A stretch of 51,312 nucleotides of DNA, taken from Acetobacteraceae bacterium (GTDB lineage Bacteria > Pseudomonadota > Alphaproteobacteria > Acetobacterales > Acetobacteraceae). The notes beneath the pieces were generated by a model. That model made no database searches. It was given only the letters and a program-made list of their open reading frames with translations, and was not told the origin of the DNA. A program made the translations under genes and the position numbers. The stretch lies in contig JAIYDD010000002.1 in NCBI GenBank assembly GCA_027487675.1, positions 1-51,312 on the forward strand. Reading direction: 5' to 3'. Positions 43,415 to 51,159 of this stretch are shown in pieces. Positions within the stretch are counted from its first letter, which is position 1, and each line of letters opens with the position of its first letter.

Positions 43415-44725
43415 ATGGGCAGCAGCGCCGCCGTGCCGGCGGGTTCGGGCACGCGCAACTACGCCATCGTCACCGCGGCCTATTGGGGCTTCACGCTGAC
43501 CGATGGCGCGCTGCGGATGCTTGTGCTGCTCCACTTCTTCCAGCTCGGCTACTCGCCCTTCACGCTGGCCTTCCTGTTCCTGCTGTATGAGGCCGCCGGG
43601 ATCGGCGCCAACCTGATCGGTGGATGGCTGGCGACGCGCTTCGGCATCACGCGCATGCTGGCCATCGGGCTCACGACGCAGATCGCCGGCTTCCTGATGC
43701 TGTCTGCCCTCTCGCCGGGCTGGGCGGCGGCGCTGTCGGTCGCGTGGGTGGTCGCGGCGCAGGGCGTCTGCGGCGTGGCCAAGGACCTGACCAAGACGGC
43801 GAGCAAGAGCGCGATCAAGCTGACCGCCGGCGAGGCATCGGGACGGCTTTTCCGGCTCGTCGCCTTCTTCACCGGCAGCAAGAACGCGATGAAGGGCGTG
43901 GGCTTCTTCCTCGGCGGCCTGTTGCTGGAGGTGCTCGGCTTCCGCGGCGCACTCTGGGCGATGGCGGCGGCGCTGGCCCTGATCCTCGCCGGCGTGGTGC
44001 TCTCGCTGCCGCCGCTGATGGGCAAGGCAAAGGCCTCGAAATCGGCGAAGGAGCTGTTCGCGAAGAACCGCGGCGTCAACCTGCTGGCCGCCGCGCGGAT
44101 CTTCCTGTTCGGCGCGCGCGACGTGTGGTTCGTGGTCGGCCTGCCGGTCTTCCTCTACGCGAGCGGCTGGACCTTCACGATGGTCGGCGGGTTCCTGGCA
44201 CTCTGGACCATCGGCTACGGCGTCGTGCAGGCCGCGGCACCGGCGCTGGTGCGACGCAGCGCGGACGGAATGTCGGCCGAGGTGCCGGCGGCGCGGCTCT
44301 GGTCGCTGCTGCTCGCGCTCGTCCCCGCCCTGCTTGCGGGCGCGTTGCTCGTGGAGGTCGCGCAGCAAGACATGGTCATCGTGGCCGGCCTTGCCCTGTT
44401 CGGCGTCCTCTTCGCGGTCAACTCCTCGGTGCACTCGTACCTGATCCTCGCCTATGCGGGATCGGAAAAGGCGGCCGAGGATGTCGGCTTCTACTACGCG
44501 GCAAATGCGACCGGGCGGTTCGGCGGCATCCTCGCCTCCGGCCTGCTGTTCGGCATGGGCGGCCTGGCGGCCTGCCTCCTCGGATCGGCAGTGATGCTGG
44601 CCGCGTGCTGGGCGCTCACGCTGCTGCTGCCCGATCAGGGGACCTTCCCCGAGCGGGCCGGGATCCCGCCATCTCCTGCCGCGAAGGACCAGCCTGCCCG
44701 TCCCGCATCGCCGGGCGCGGATTGA
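43415..44725 (+). CDS. arsJ: ArsJ organoarsenical efflux permease (MFS)
   Basis: A 436-residue major-facilitator protein with about 12 membrane helices. NYAIVTAAYWGFTLTDGALR is the ArsJ-typical start; QGVCGVAKDLTKTASKSAIK, LVAFFTGSKNAMKGVGFFLG and AAEDVGFYYAANATGRFGG are other conserved stretches. ArsJ exports 1-arseno-3-phosphoglycerate, which breaks down outside to arsenate. The gene directly follows the GAPDH partner. The C-terminal tail is Pro/Ala-rich. Confidence 0.92.
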   Translation: MGSSAAVPAGSGTRNYAIVTAAYWGFTLTDGALRMLVLLHFFQLGYSPFTLAFLFLLYEAAGIGANLIGGWLATRFGITRMLAIGLTTQIAGFLMLSALSPGWAAALSVAWVVAAQGVCGVAKDLTKTASKSAIKLTAGEASGRLFRLVAFFTGSKNAMKGVGFFLGGLLLEVLGFRGALWAMAAALALILAGVVLSLPPLMGKAKASKSAKELFAKNRGVNLLAAARIFLFGARDVWFVVGLPVFLYASGWTFTMVGGFLALWTIGYGVVQAAAPALVRRSADGMSAEVPAARLWSLLLALVPALLAGALLVEVAQQDMVIVAGLALFGVLFAVNSSVHSYLILAYAGSEKAAEDVGFYYAANATGRFGGILASGLLFGMGGLAACLLGSAVMLAACWALTLLLPDQGTFPERAGIPPSPAAKDQPARPASPGAD

Positions 44726-45333
44726 CGCAGCGGCAGCGATCCAGCGGAGCGGCCGGCGCGCCCGGGCAACACCGGCGGGGCGGTGACCGCGAAGGCTGCG
44801 ATCTGCCCGGCCCGCAGGACGACCCGCTGCGCCGGGGCCGGCCGTCCGCCGGGGTGGCGCTCGCCACCCCCGGGCGCTGGCTGGCAGCGCCGTCACCCTC
44901 GGCCCGACGCCGCTGCCCCTCGATTGCGCCATCGCCGGCGTGCGCCAGATCGAGGGCGGCATGTCCCGGCTGTCTCGACAGCGCACTGCAGACGCCAGTC
45001 GGCCTGCGCTTCGCATGGCCATCGCGACGCACGGCCATCATCAACTGCGGCCCGGCACGTGACCGACGCTGCCGGGTGGCGCGAGACCCTCGCCGCGCAC
45101 CGATGGGCAGCGGCCAGGGTGAGGGCGATGCGGTCATGCGACGTGTTCATGCACGCCGAGCTGCATCGAGAGATCGCCTTCGATGCAGCAAGTGCTCGCG
45201 GCGACAGCCTGGCCTTCCGGTCGCGCGCAATGCACTTGCGACGGAAGGCCGCCGCAGCGGGCGGATCCTCGATTCGGCCATGAAGGATCGCGTCGGTGTG
45301 TCCACGGCATCTCGGCCTTATCGGCCGCTGCCC
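44726..45333. other. 608-bp intergenic region between convergent genes
   Basis: No gene recognised; open frames are Arg/Pro-rich and lack start signals. Near the right side a perfect 9-bp inverted repeat (45161-45169 with 45180-45188, 10-nt loop) sits about 145 nt past the stop of the minus-strand FAD gene and could serve as its terminator, though no U-tract follows. No arsenite pump gene is present here. Confidence 0.5.
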
Positions 45334-46497
45334 TCACCCCAGCCGCCGATCCGCATAGGGCTCGTTCCGCGCCAGCCGCGCGAAGCCCAGCCGCGACAGG
45401 TCGATGCTGCGGAACCCGCCATGCCGGATCAGTTCCGCCACCGCCCTGCCTGCCGCCGGCGCGTGCATGAAGCCATGGCCGGAAAACCCCGTGAGCAGGT
45501 AAAGGTTGTCCAGGACGCCGGTCGCGGGCCCGATGAAGGCGTTCTGGTCGAAGGCGTTGAAGTCGAACAGCCCGGCGGTCGCGCCCAGCAGCCGCACCCG
45601 CTCGAAGCCCCGGATCCGCTCGGCCAGCGCAGGGCGCATCACCGTGTCGAAGAAGGCAGGGTCGATGGCCAGGTCGAAATGGCGCGGCATGGTGGTGGAT
45701 TGCACGCCGCCGCGCCAGTTCTCGCCGAAGGGGCGGAAGGCGATGCGGGCCCAGTCCTTCAGGAAGGGCTGCGGGCGCGATGGTTCGTCGCCCGCGAAGT
45801 CGAAATCGTAGCGCAGCAGCGGGCCCACCGGCAGGCGCAGCCCGGCGCGTTCGGCCAGCACGCCGCTCCACGGACCGGCCGCCAGCACGAAGGCCGGCGC
45901 GACGAGCCGTTCGCCGGAAGCCAGGCGCACCGCCTCCACGCGACGGCCGGCGGTCTCGAACCCCGCGACCTCCCCGGCCAGGAAGCGCACGCCGCGCGCC
46001 GCTGATGCACGGCGCAGCCCGTGCAGCACGCGCATCGGGTCGGCCCAGCCATCGCGCGGGGAATGCACGGCGGCGCCGATGCCCTCCGGCCGCACCATCG
46101 GGAAGCGGGCGGCCACCTCTTCGGGCTCCAGCCAATGCGCCTCGACACCCTGGGCGAGTTGCAGTTCCAGGTTGGCGGCCAGGTTGGCGATGCCGCCGGG
46201 GCTCGCGGTCACCAGGTAGCCGGCCTCGACGAAAGCGGCGTCCGTGCCGGTGCCGTCCACCTCCGTGTGGCGCGCGAAGTCGCGGTAGAAGGCGATCGAG
46301 GCGTCCGACAGCGCGATGTTCTCGGGCAGCGCGTGCAGGCGCCGCACGCCGCCGGTCTTCGCCCAGCCGGTCTGGGCGTTGGCGTAGCTCTCGTCGCGCT
46401 CGATCACGGCGACGCGCGCGCCATGCGGCGGCGCGGCCAGATGGAAGGCGGCGCTGCAGCCCATGGCGCCGCCCCCGATGACGATGACGTCGTGCAT
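45334..46497 (-). CDS. FAD-dependent oxidoreductase (DAO / sarcosine-oxidase-like)
   Basis: A 387-residue flavoprotein. FAD-binding MHDVIVIGGGAMGCSAAFHL with VAVIERDESYANAQT; VRRLHALPENIALSDASIAF, HSPRDGWADPMRVLHGLRRA, FVLAAGPWSGVLAERAG and YLLTGFSGHGFMHAPAAGRA match DAO-family enzymes that oxidise N-methyl or amino acids (sarcosine oxidase, dimethylglycine dehydrogenase type). GGGAGGG lies 6 nt before the ATG. It is 27 nt downstream of a TctC-type binding-protein gene, so likely the last gene of that operon. Substrate unknown. Confidence 0.88.
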   Translation of the reverse strand: MHDVIVIGGGAMGCSAAFHLAAPPHGARVAVIERDESYANAQTGWAKTGGVRRLHALPENIALSDASIAFYRDFARHTEVDGTGTDAAFVEAGYLVTASPGGIANLAANLELQLAQGVEAHWLEPEEVAARFPMVRPEGIGAAVHSPRDGWADPMRVLHGLRRASAARGVRFLAGEVAGFETAGRRVEAVRLASGERLVAPAFVLAAGPWSGVLAERAGLRLPVGPLLRYDFDFAGDEPSRPQPFLKDWARIAFRPFGENWRGGVQSTTMPRHFDLAIDPAFFDTVMRPALAERIRGFERVRLLGATAGLFDFNAFDQNAFIGPATGVLDNLYLLTGFSGHGFMHAPAAGRAVAELIRHGGFRSIDLSRLGFARLARNEPYADRRLG

Positions 46498-46524
46498 CCG
46501 CGCCCTCCCGGCCCCGTGCGGCCG

Positions 46525-47496
46525 CTACTGGATGGTGATGTTCGCCTCGCGGATCACGCGGCCCCAGCGCTCGGATTCCGACCGCACGCGCGCGGCGAAT
46601 TCGTCGACGGTGGAGCCGAGCGGCTCGATCCCCGCCGCCCCCAGCGTCCGCTGCACCTCGGGTGCGGCCAGCGCTTCCCGCATCGCGGCGTTGAGCTGCT
46701 CGACCACCGGGCGCGGCGTGCCGGCCGGCGCCCAGATGCCGAGCCAGACATCGACGACATAGCCGGGCAGCCCGGCCTCGGCCGCCGTCGGCACCTCCGG
46801 CAGGCCGGCGTAGCGGCGCTCCCCGCCGATCGCCAGCGCGCGGAGGCGGCCGCTGCGCACATGCTCGAGCACCGTCCCGGCGGAGAGGCCGAGCAGCTGC
46901 ACCTCCCCCGCGATCGCCGCCGTCGCCGCCGGCGCGCCGCCACGATAGGGCACATGCGTCATGCGGATGTCGGCCAGGCGTTCCAGGAAGGCGATGGCGA
47001 GGTGGTCGGAGGCGCCGATGCCGGAGGAGCCGAAGTTGATCTCGCCCGGCCGGCGCTTCGCGAGCGCCAGGAACTCAGCCAGCGTCTGCGCCGGCACGTC
47101 GCGGTTGACGGAGAGGATGGTCGGCGTGGTGCCCGCCAGCCCCACCGGCTCGAAGTCGCGCAGGTGGTCGTAGGACAGCCGCGCGAGATGCGCCGTCGTC
47201 ACGAACCCCACGTTCCAGAACAGCAGAGTCGTCCCGGTGGCGGGCGCGCGGGCCACCACCTCCGCGCCCAGCGCGCCGCCGGCGCCGGGGCGGTTCTCGA
47301 TCAGGATGCGCTGGCGCAGCACTTCCGACATGCGCGCGGCGAGGATGCGCGCGGTGACGTCGGACGCGCCGCCGGGCGCGAAGGGCACGACCAGCGTGAT
47401 CGGGCGGCCGGGCGCGTCCTGTGCCCGCGCCGCCGGGGCGGCGAGACCGGCGGCCAGGCCCGCCAGCAAGCCGGAACGTCGTGTCAGCATGGCCAT
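46525..47496 (-). CDS. Bug/TctC-family periplasmic solute-binding protein
   Basis: A 323-residue binding protein. Signal peptide: LTRRSGLLAGLAAGLAAPAA, cleaved near RAQ (twin-Arg-like). Family blocks are ITLVVPFAPGGASDVTARIL, ENRPGAGGALGAEVVARA, VNRDVPAQTLAEFLALAKRR, INFGSSGIGASDHLAIAFLE, HVPYRGGAPAATAAIAGEV and PEVPTAAEAGLPGYVVDVW. Bug proteins capture carboxylates or amides for tripartite tricarboxylate transporters, but most are orphans; no TctA/TctB is nearby. Start at 47496, with an ATG two codons later as alternative. The structured repeat copy 2 lies 67 nt upstream. Confidence 0.93.
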   Translation of the reverse strand: MAMLTRRSGLLAGLAAGLAAPAARAQDAPGRPITLVVPFAPGGASDVTARILAARMSEVLRQRILIENRPGAGGALGAEVVARAPATGTTLLFWNVGFVTTAHLARLSYDHLRDFEPVGLAGTTPTILSVNRDVPAQTLAEFLALAKRRPGEINFGSSGIGASDHLAIAFLERLADIRMTHVPYRGGAPAATAAIAGEVQLLGLSAGTVLEHVRSGRLRALAIGGERRYAGLPEVPTAAEAGLPGYVVDVWLGIWAPAGTPRPVVEQLNAAMREALAAPEVQRTLGAAGIEPLGSTVDEFAARVRSESERWGRVIREANITIQ

Positions 47497-47562
47497 GTTC
47501 TTTCTCTCTCCGTGGTCGGTGTCGGGTCCGGCCGTGCCGGCGCGGGGACATGCCGGCCGGCG

Positions 47563-47690
47563 CCAGACCTTGCTTGCAGCCGCCGACGGCGGCTGAGGCG
47601 CCGAATGGCGCCCGCGGCAAGTGCCGCGAAGCCAAGCCGAGCGCCGGCGTCTGAGGAGAAATGCGCCAGCATTTCCGCCGACCGGTCTCA
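47563..47690. repeat. multi-hairpin intergenic element, copy 2
   Basis: Related to the element at 19766-19915. Hairpins: 47577-47584/47588-47595 (8 bp); 47597-47602/47607-47612 with GAAT loop; 47613-47618/47623-47628 (AAGT loop); 47658-47664/47669-47675 (GCCA loop). A short outer stem AGACC/GGTCT (47565-47569, 47684-47688) closes it. Stem sequences differ from copy 1 by paired changes that keep base pairing, while AGCCAAGCC and GAAATGC..CAGCATTTC are kept. It runs into the stop codon (47688-47690) of the aspartate-dehydrogenase-like gene. Confidence 0.82.
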
Positions 47691-48494
47691 GGCGTCGATC
47701 TCCCCGGCGATGCGCGCCAGCCGGGCCGCCGGCAGGCGCAGCCCGCCGCCCTCGATCGCGGCGAGCAGGCTGCCCACGACCAGGCCGGAGGAGCGCGCGC
47801 CGGGCGCCACCGGCTCCGCCGCGATGGCGACCTCCAGCGTGCCGAAGGCGCCGCGGGCCGCGATCGCATGGCGGGTGCGGGTCGCGGCGGGGTCGCAGAA
47901 CAGCTCGACCTCGGTGCGGTCGAAGCCGGCGCCGGCGATGGCGATGGCGGCCGTGACGTTGGCGTTCTTCGGGAAGACGGTCGCGGCCGCGCGCGCGCTG
48001 CCGGAGAACAGCAGCTGCGGCGGGCCATCCTGCGGCAGCGCGCCGGCCAGGGGATGCCCGCGCCAGGAGGATGGCGGCGCGTATTGGCGGTAGGTCACGC
48101 GGTCGAGCCCGATGCCGCGCGCCGCCGCCAGCCCATCGAGCCCCGCCACCGCGCCCGATGCCACCACCAGCGCCGCGCCGCTGCGCTCCGCAGCGCGCGC
48201 CAGCGAGGCCGCGCAGCCCGGCCGCGCCAGCGCGCCGATCGAGACGGCGAGGAGATCGCGGCCGGCCGACAGCACGGCCGGCCCCAGCTTCTCCAGCGCA
48301 TCCTGGCCCGCGCATTCCACGACGCTGTCGGGCCCGGCGGCGAGCAGCGCCTCGATCGTCGCGACCGCCTCGCCCAGGCCCGGCACCGGCCGCGCGCCGC
48401 GCGCCATCGCGGCGCAGAGCCGGCCGCTTGCGGCCAGCGCCCGGGCGGTCGGCAGGCCCAGCGCGCCGAGCCCGATCAGGCCGATGCGCGCCAT
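47688..48494 (-). CDS. aspartate-dehydrogenase-like (NadX family) oxidoreductase
   Basis: A 268-residue NAD(P)-dependent dehydrogenase of the L-aspartate dehydrogenase family. Rossmann start MARIGLIGLGALGLPTARAL; SVVECAGQDALEKLGPAVLS, VVASGAVAGLDGLAAARG, FPKNANVTAAIAIAGAGFDR and VELFCDPAATRTRHAIAARG follow. The KNANVTAA block and a downstream His are family hallmarks. Next to binding proteins and a VOC protein it more likely serves catabolism of an imported amino or dicarboxylic acid than NAD synthesis; no nadA or nadC is seen. It lies 7 nt after the next binding-protein gene. Its stop merges with repeat copy 2. Confidence 0.82.
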   Translation of the reverse strand: MARIGLIGLGALGLPTARALAASGRLCAAMARGARPVPGLGEAVATIEALLAAGPDSVVECAGQDALEKLGPAVLSAGRDLLAVSIGALARPGCAASLARAAERSGAALVVASGAVAGLDGLAAARGIGLDRVTYRQYAPPSSWRGHPLAGALPQDGPPQLLFSGSARAAATVFPKNANVTAAIAIAGAGFDRTEVELFCDPAATRTRHAIAARGAFGTLEVAIAAEPVAPGARSSGLVVGSLLAAIEGGGLRLPAARLARIAGEIDA

Positions 48495-48501
48495 CGCGGG
48501 A

Positions 48502-49506
48502 TCAGTCCGGCCGGAAATTGCCGGCGCGCACCACGCGGCCCCAGCGTTCGGTGTCGGCCACCATCAGCGCCGCCATCTCGGCCGGGGTGTTCGGCGTGGG
48601 CTCCGCGCCCATCTCGCGCAGGCGCTCGGCCAGCGCCGGCTCGCGCAGGATGGCGGCGATCTCCGTGTTCAGCCGCGCCACCGCGGCGGCGGGCGTGCGG
48701 GCGGGGGCGACGAAGCCGGCCCAGAAGGTGCCGGTCACCTCCGGCATCCCGGCCTCCGCCGCGGTCGGCACATCGGGGATCGCGGAGACGCGCTGCGGCG
48801 AGGTGACGCAGAGCCCGCGCACCCGCCCCGCGCGGATATGCGGGGCGGAGGCGGGGATGTTGTCGAACAGCATGTTGACATTGCCCGCGATGACATCCAG
48901 CAGCGCCGGCCCGTTGCTGCGATAGACCACCTGGTTCAGCTCGATGCCCGCCGTCTGGCGCAGCAGCTCGGCGAAGATGTGGCTGGAACTGCCGCTGCCG
49001 CCGGAGGCGTAGCTGACCTGCCCCGGCCGGCGCCGCGCATACTCCGCCAGCTCCCGCAGGTTGGTCACCGGCAGGGAGGGATGCACGACCAGCACGTTGC
49101 CGCTGTCATAGGCGCGGATCACCGGCGCGAAGTCGCGCGCCACGTCGAAGGGCAGGTTCGGGTAGAAGGACGGGTTGACGGTCAGCGCGCCGGCCGTGGT
49201 CAGCAGCAGCACATGGCCGTCGGGCTCGGCGCGCGCCACGAATTCGCTCGCGATGTTGCCGTTGGCGCCGGAGCGGTTCTCCACCAGCACCGGCACGCCG
49301 AGCCGGGGGGAAAGCCGCTCGGCCAGCAGGCGCCCGATCATGTCGGTGGCGCCGCCCGGGGCGAAGGCGACGATCACGCGGATGGGCTTCGAGGGGAAGG
49401 CCTGCGCGCGCGCCGCCGGCACCAATGCCGGCACCAGCGCCGGCGCCGCCAGCGCGACGAACAGGCTCCGCCGGCGCATCCCCTGGTCCTTGGCGGGCTC
49501 GGTCAT
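48502..49506 (-). CDS. Bug/TctC-family periplasmic solute-binding protein
   Basis: A 334-residue binding protein; the ATG at 49506 has AAGGAG 7-8 nt upstream. Signal peptide MRRRSLFVALAAPALVPALV after a short charged lead, cleaved near AARAQ. Family blocks: IRVIVAFAPGGATDMIGRLL, ENRSGANGNIASEFVARAEP, FDVARDFAPVIRAYDSGNVL, SYASGGSGSSSHIFAELLRQ, VYRSNGPALLDVIAGNVNML and IPDVPTAAEAGMPEVTGTFW. Only moderately similar to the other TctC-type protein in this cluster, so the two likely bind different ligands. Again no transporter membrane genes adjoin. Confidence 0.93.
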   Translation of the reverse strand: MTEPAKDQGMRRRSLFVALAAPALVPALVPAARAQAFPSKPIRVIVAFAPGGATDMIGRLLAERLSPRLGVPVLVENRSGANGNIASEFVARAEPDGHVLLLTTAGALTVNPSFYPNLPFDVARDFAPVIRAYDSGNVLVVHPSLPVTNLRELAEYARRRPGQVSYASGGSGSSSHIFAELLRQTAGIELNQVVYRSNGPALLDVIAGNVNMLFDNIPASAPHIRAGRVRGLCVTSPQRVSAIPDVPTAAEAGMPEVTGTFWAGFVAPARTPAAAVARLNTEIAAILREPALAERLREMGAEPTPNTPAEMAALMVADTERWGRVVRAGNFRPD

Positions 49507-49548
49507 GGTCGTCGCTCCTTTCGCTGCGCGGCGGCGCGGCCGCCCTGG

Positions 49549-50394
49549 TCAGTCCGTGACGAAGCGCAGCACCGTGCCGCAGGCTTCCGCCGCGGGAACG
49601 ACCAGCCCGGCCGCGCCGCGCGCGAAGGGAATGTCGCCCGCCGCCAGCGCCGCCGCCGCCGCCGGCAGGCTTTCCACCACGATGTCGAGCGCGGCCATGG
49701 CGGGCGCCTCGACGCCCGGCAGGCCGAGCCCCTCCGCCTCCGCCGCCGCCGGCGTCAGGAAGACCAGCCGCCCGGTGCCGCCATCGGCCACCGCGATGCC
49801 GCCCGGAATGCGCGCCACCGCCGCCGCGCCGAACAGCCGCGCATAGGGCTGCGCCAGCGCCTCCGGGTCGGGCACGATGCTCGTCATCGCCGCGCAGCGC
49901 CGCGCGGTGTTGGCGTGGCGCAGCCAGTCCGGCCGGCGCAGCAGCTCGGGCGTCAGGTGCTGGATCATCAGGATGCCGGCCAGGCCGGGCGTGTCCGCCT
50001 CGTCCAGGAAGACCAGGCGGAAGGAGGGCCGCGTCTCGCCCTCGGGCAGTTCGAAGCGGCGGGTCAGCACGCGCGGCTCGCGCGGGGCGAGGCCGGCGGC
50101 GCGCGCGGCGGCGAAGGCGCCATCGCCGTCGGCGACGGCGAAGGCGCAGCCCATCAGCCCCTCGCGCCGGGCCAGGAAGGTGTCGAGGTGATGCAGGTAG
50201 CGCGAGGCATCCACCACGCCGCGCAGTTCCAGGTAGTCGGCCCCGAACATGATGCACCAATTGCCGGTGCCCCATTCCAGGTGGCTGCCGCGCGGCGGGA
50301 TGGTGAAGCCCAGCCGCACGAAGCGGCCATGCGCCTCGGCCATGTTGCGCACGGCGATGACGGGATGGTCGATGCCACGGATGCCGACGGCCAT
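49549..50394 (-). CDS. VOC-superfamily (glyoxalase-like) protein
   Basis: A 281-residue protein starting MAVGIRGIDHPVIAVRNMAE; AAGGGA-like AAGGGA lies 5 nt before the ATG. The first half is a glyoxalase-like fold: IDHPVIAVRNM, GSHLEWGTGNWCIMFGADYL, ELRGVVDASRY and RPSFRLVFLDEADTPG. The second half is a second betaalphabetabetabeta unit (IVPDPEALAQPYARLFGAAA, AALDIVVESLPAAAAAL). VOC enzymes bind a divalent metal and carry out dioxygenation, isomerisation or lyase chemistry; candidate ligands are His in GIDHPV and Glu in YLELRG. First gene of the minus-strand catabolic operon, divergent from the GntR regulator. Confidence 0.83.
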   Translation of the reverse strand: MAVGIRGIDHPVIAVRNMAEAHGRFVRLGFTIPPRGSHLEWGTGNWCIMFGADYLELRGVVDASRYLHHLDTFLARREGLMGCAFAVADGDGAFAAARAAGLAPREPRVLTRRFELPEGETRPSFRLVFLDEADTPGLAGILMIQHLTPELLRRPDWLRHANTARRCAAMTSIVPDPEALAQPYARLFGAAAVARIPGGIAVADGGTGRLVFLTPAAAEAEGLGLPGVEAPAMAALDIVVESLPAAAAALAAGDIPFARGAAGLVVPAAEACGTVLRFVTD

Positions 50395-50496
50395 GCGGGT
50401 CCCTTGCAGCCTGCGTGGCCGGAAGGGCGGCCCGCTACGGGCTAGGATACGCAGTGCCTCGGATGTTATGCAATCGCTACTGAACCGGATACGCCG

Positions 50497-51159
50497 ATGC
50501 CCACACCGCCCGCCCCCAGCCCCGGTCTTGCCGCCCTGTCGGTCGCCGACCTGCTGCGCGCCGAGATCACCGCCGGGCGCCTCCTGCCCGGGGAGGCGCT
50601 GCGCCAGGACGAGGTCGCCGGCCGCTTCGGCGTGAGCCGCATCCCGGTGCGGGAGGCGCTGCGCGCGCTGCAGGCGGAAGGGCTGGTGGACTACGCGCCC
50701 AACCGCGGCGCCGCCGTGGCGCGCATCTCCACCGAGGAGATGCTGGAGATGCTGGAGGTGCGAATCGCGCTCGAATGCCACGCGCTGCGTCTGGCCGTGC
50801 CGCGCATGGCCGATGCCGATGCCGAGGCGGCGGCGCGGATCCTTGCCGAATACGAGGCCGCGCCCGGCCCGGATGCCTGGGCCGACATGAACTGGCGCTT
50901 CCACTGGGCGCTCTACGCGCCCTGCGATTGCCGCCGGCTGCTGAAGGCGATCGAGGAGAATTACGGCCGCTTCAGCGTCTTCGCGCGCCGGCACGTCTCC
51001 GCCGTGGCGGGCAAGGAACGCCCGCAGCGGGAACACCACCGCCTGCTGGAACTGGCCCGGGACGGCCAGGCGGAGCCGGCGGCGACGCTGCTGGCCGCGC
51101 ATATCCGCGACACGCAGCGATCGCTGCGCGCCGCGGCGCGGGCGGAGGCGGCGCGATGA
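50497..51159 (+). CDS. GntR-family (FCD) transcriptional regulator
   Basis: A 220-residue regulator. Winged helix at about 15-80 (LLPGEALRQDEVAGRFGVSR, IPVREALRALQAEGLVDYAP, NRGAAVARIS), then the FCD effector domain (EEMLEMLEVRIALECHALRL, WADMNWRFHWALYAPCDCRR, FARRHVSAVAGKERPQREHH) whose Asp/His residues usually bind metal and ligand. It diverges from the VOC operon and probably represses it. The 102-bp gap has a direct repeat GGATACGC (50445 and 50487) as a possible operator part. Its stop lies in an ATGA that is the first unit of the 29-bp tandem array. Confidence 0.92.
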   Translation: MPTPPAPSPGLAALSVADLLRAEITAGRLLPGEALRQDEVAGRFGVSRIPVREALRALQAEGLVDYAPNRGAAVARISTEEMLEMLEVRIALECHALRLAVPRMADADAEAAARILAEYEAAPGPDAWADMNWRFHWALYAPCDCRRLLKAIEENYGRFSVFARRHVSAVAGKERPQREHHRLLELARDGQAEPAATLLAAHIRDTQRSLRAAARAEAAR

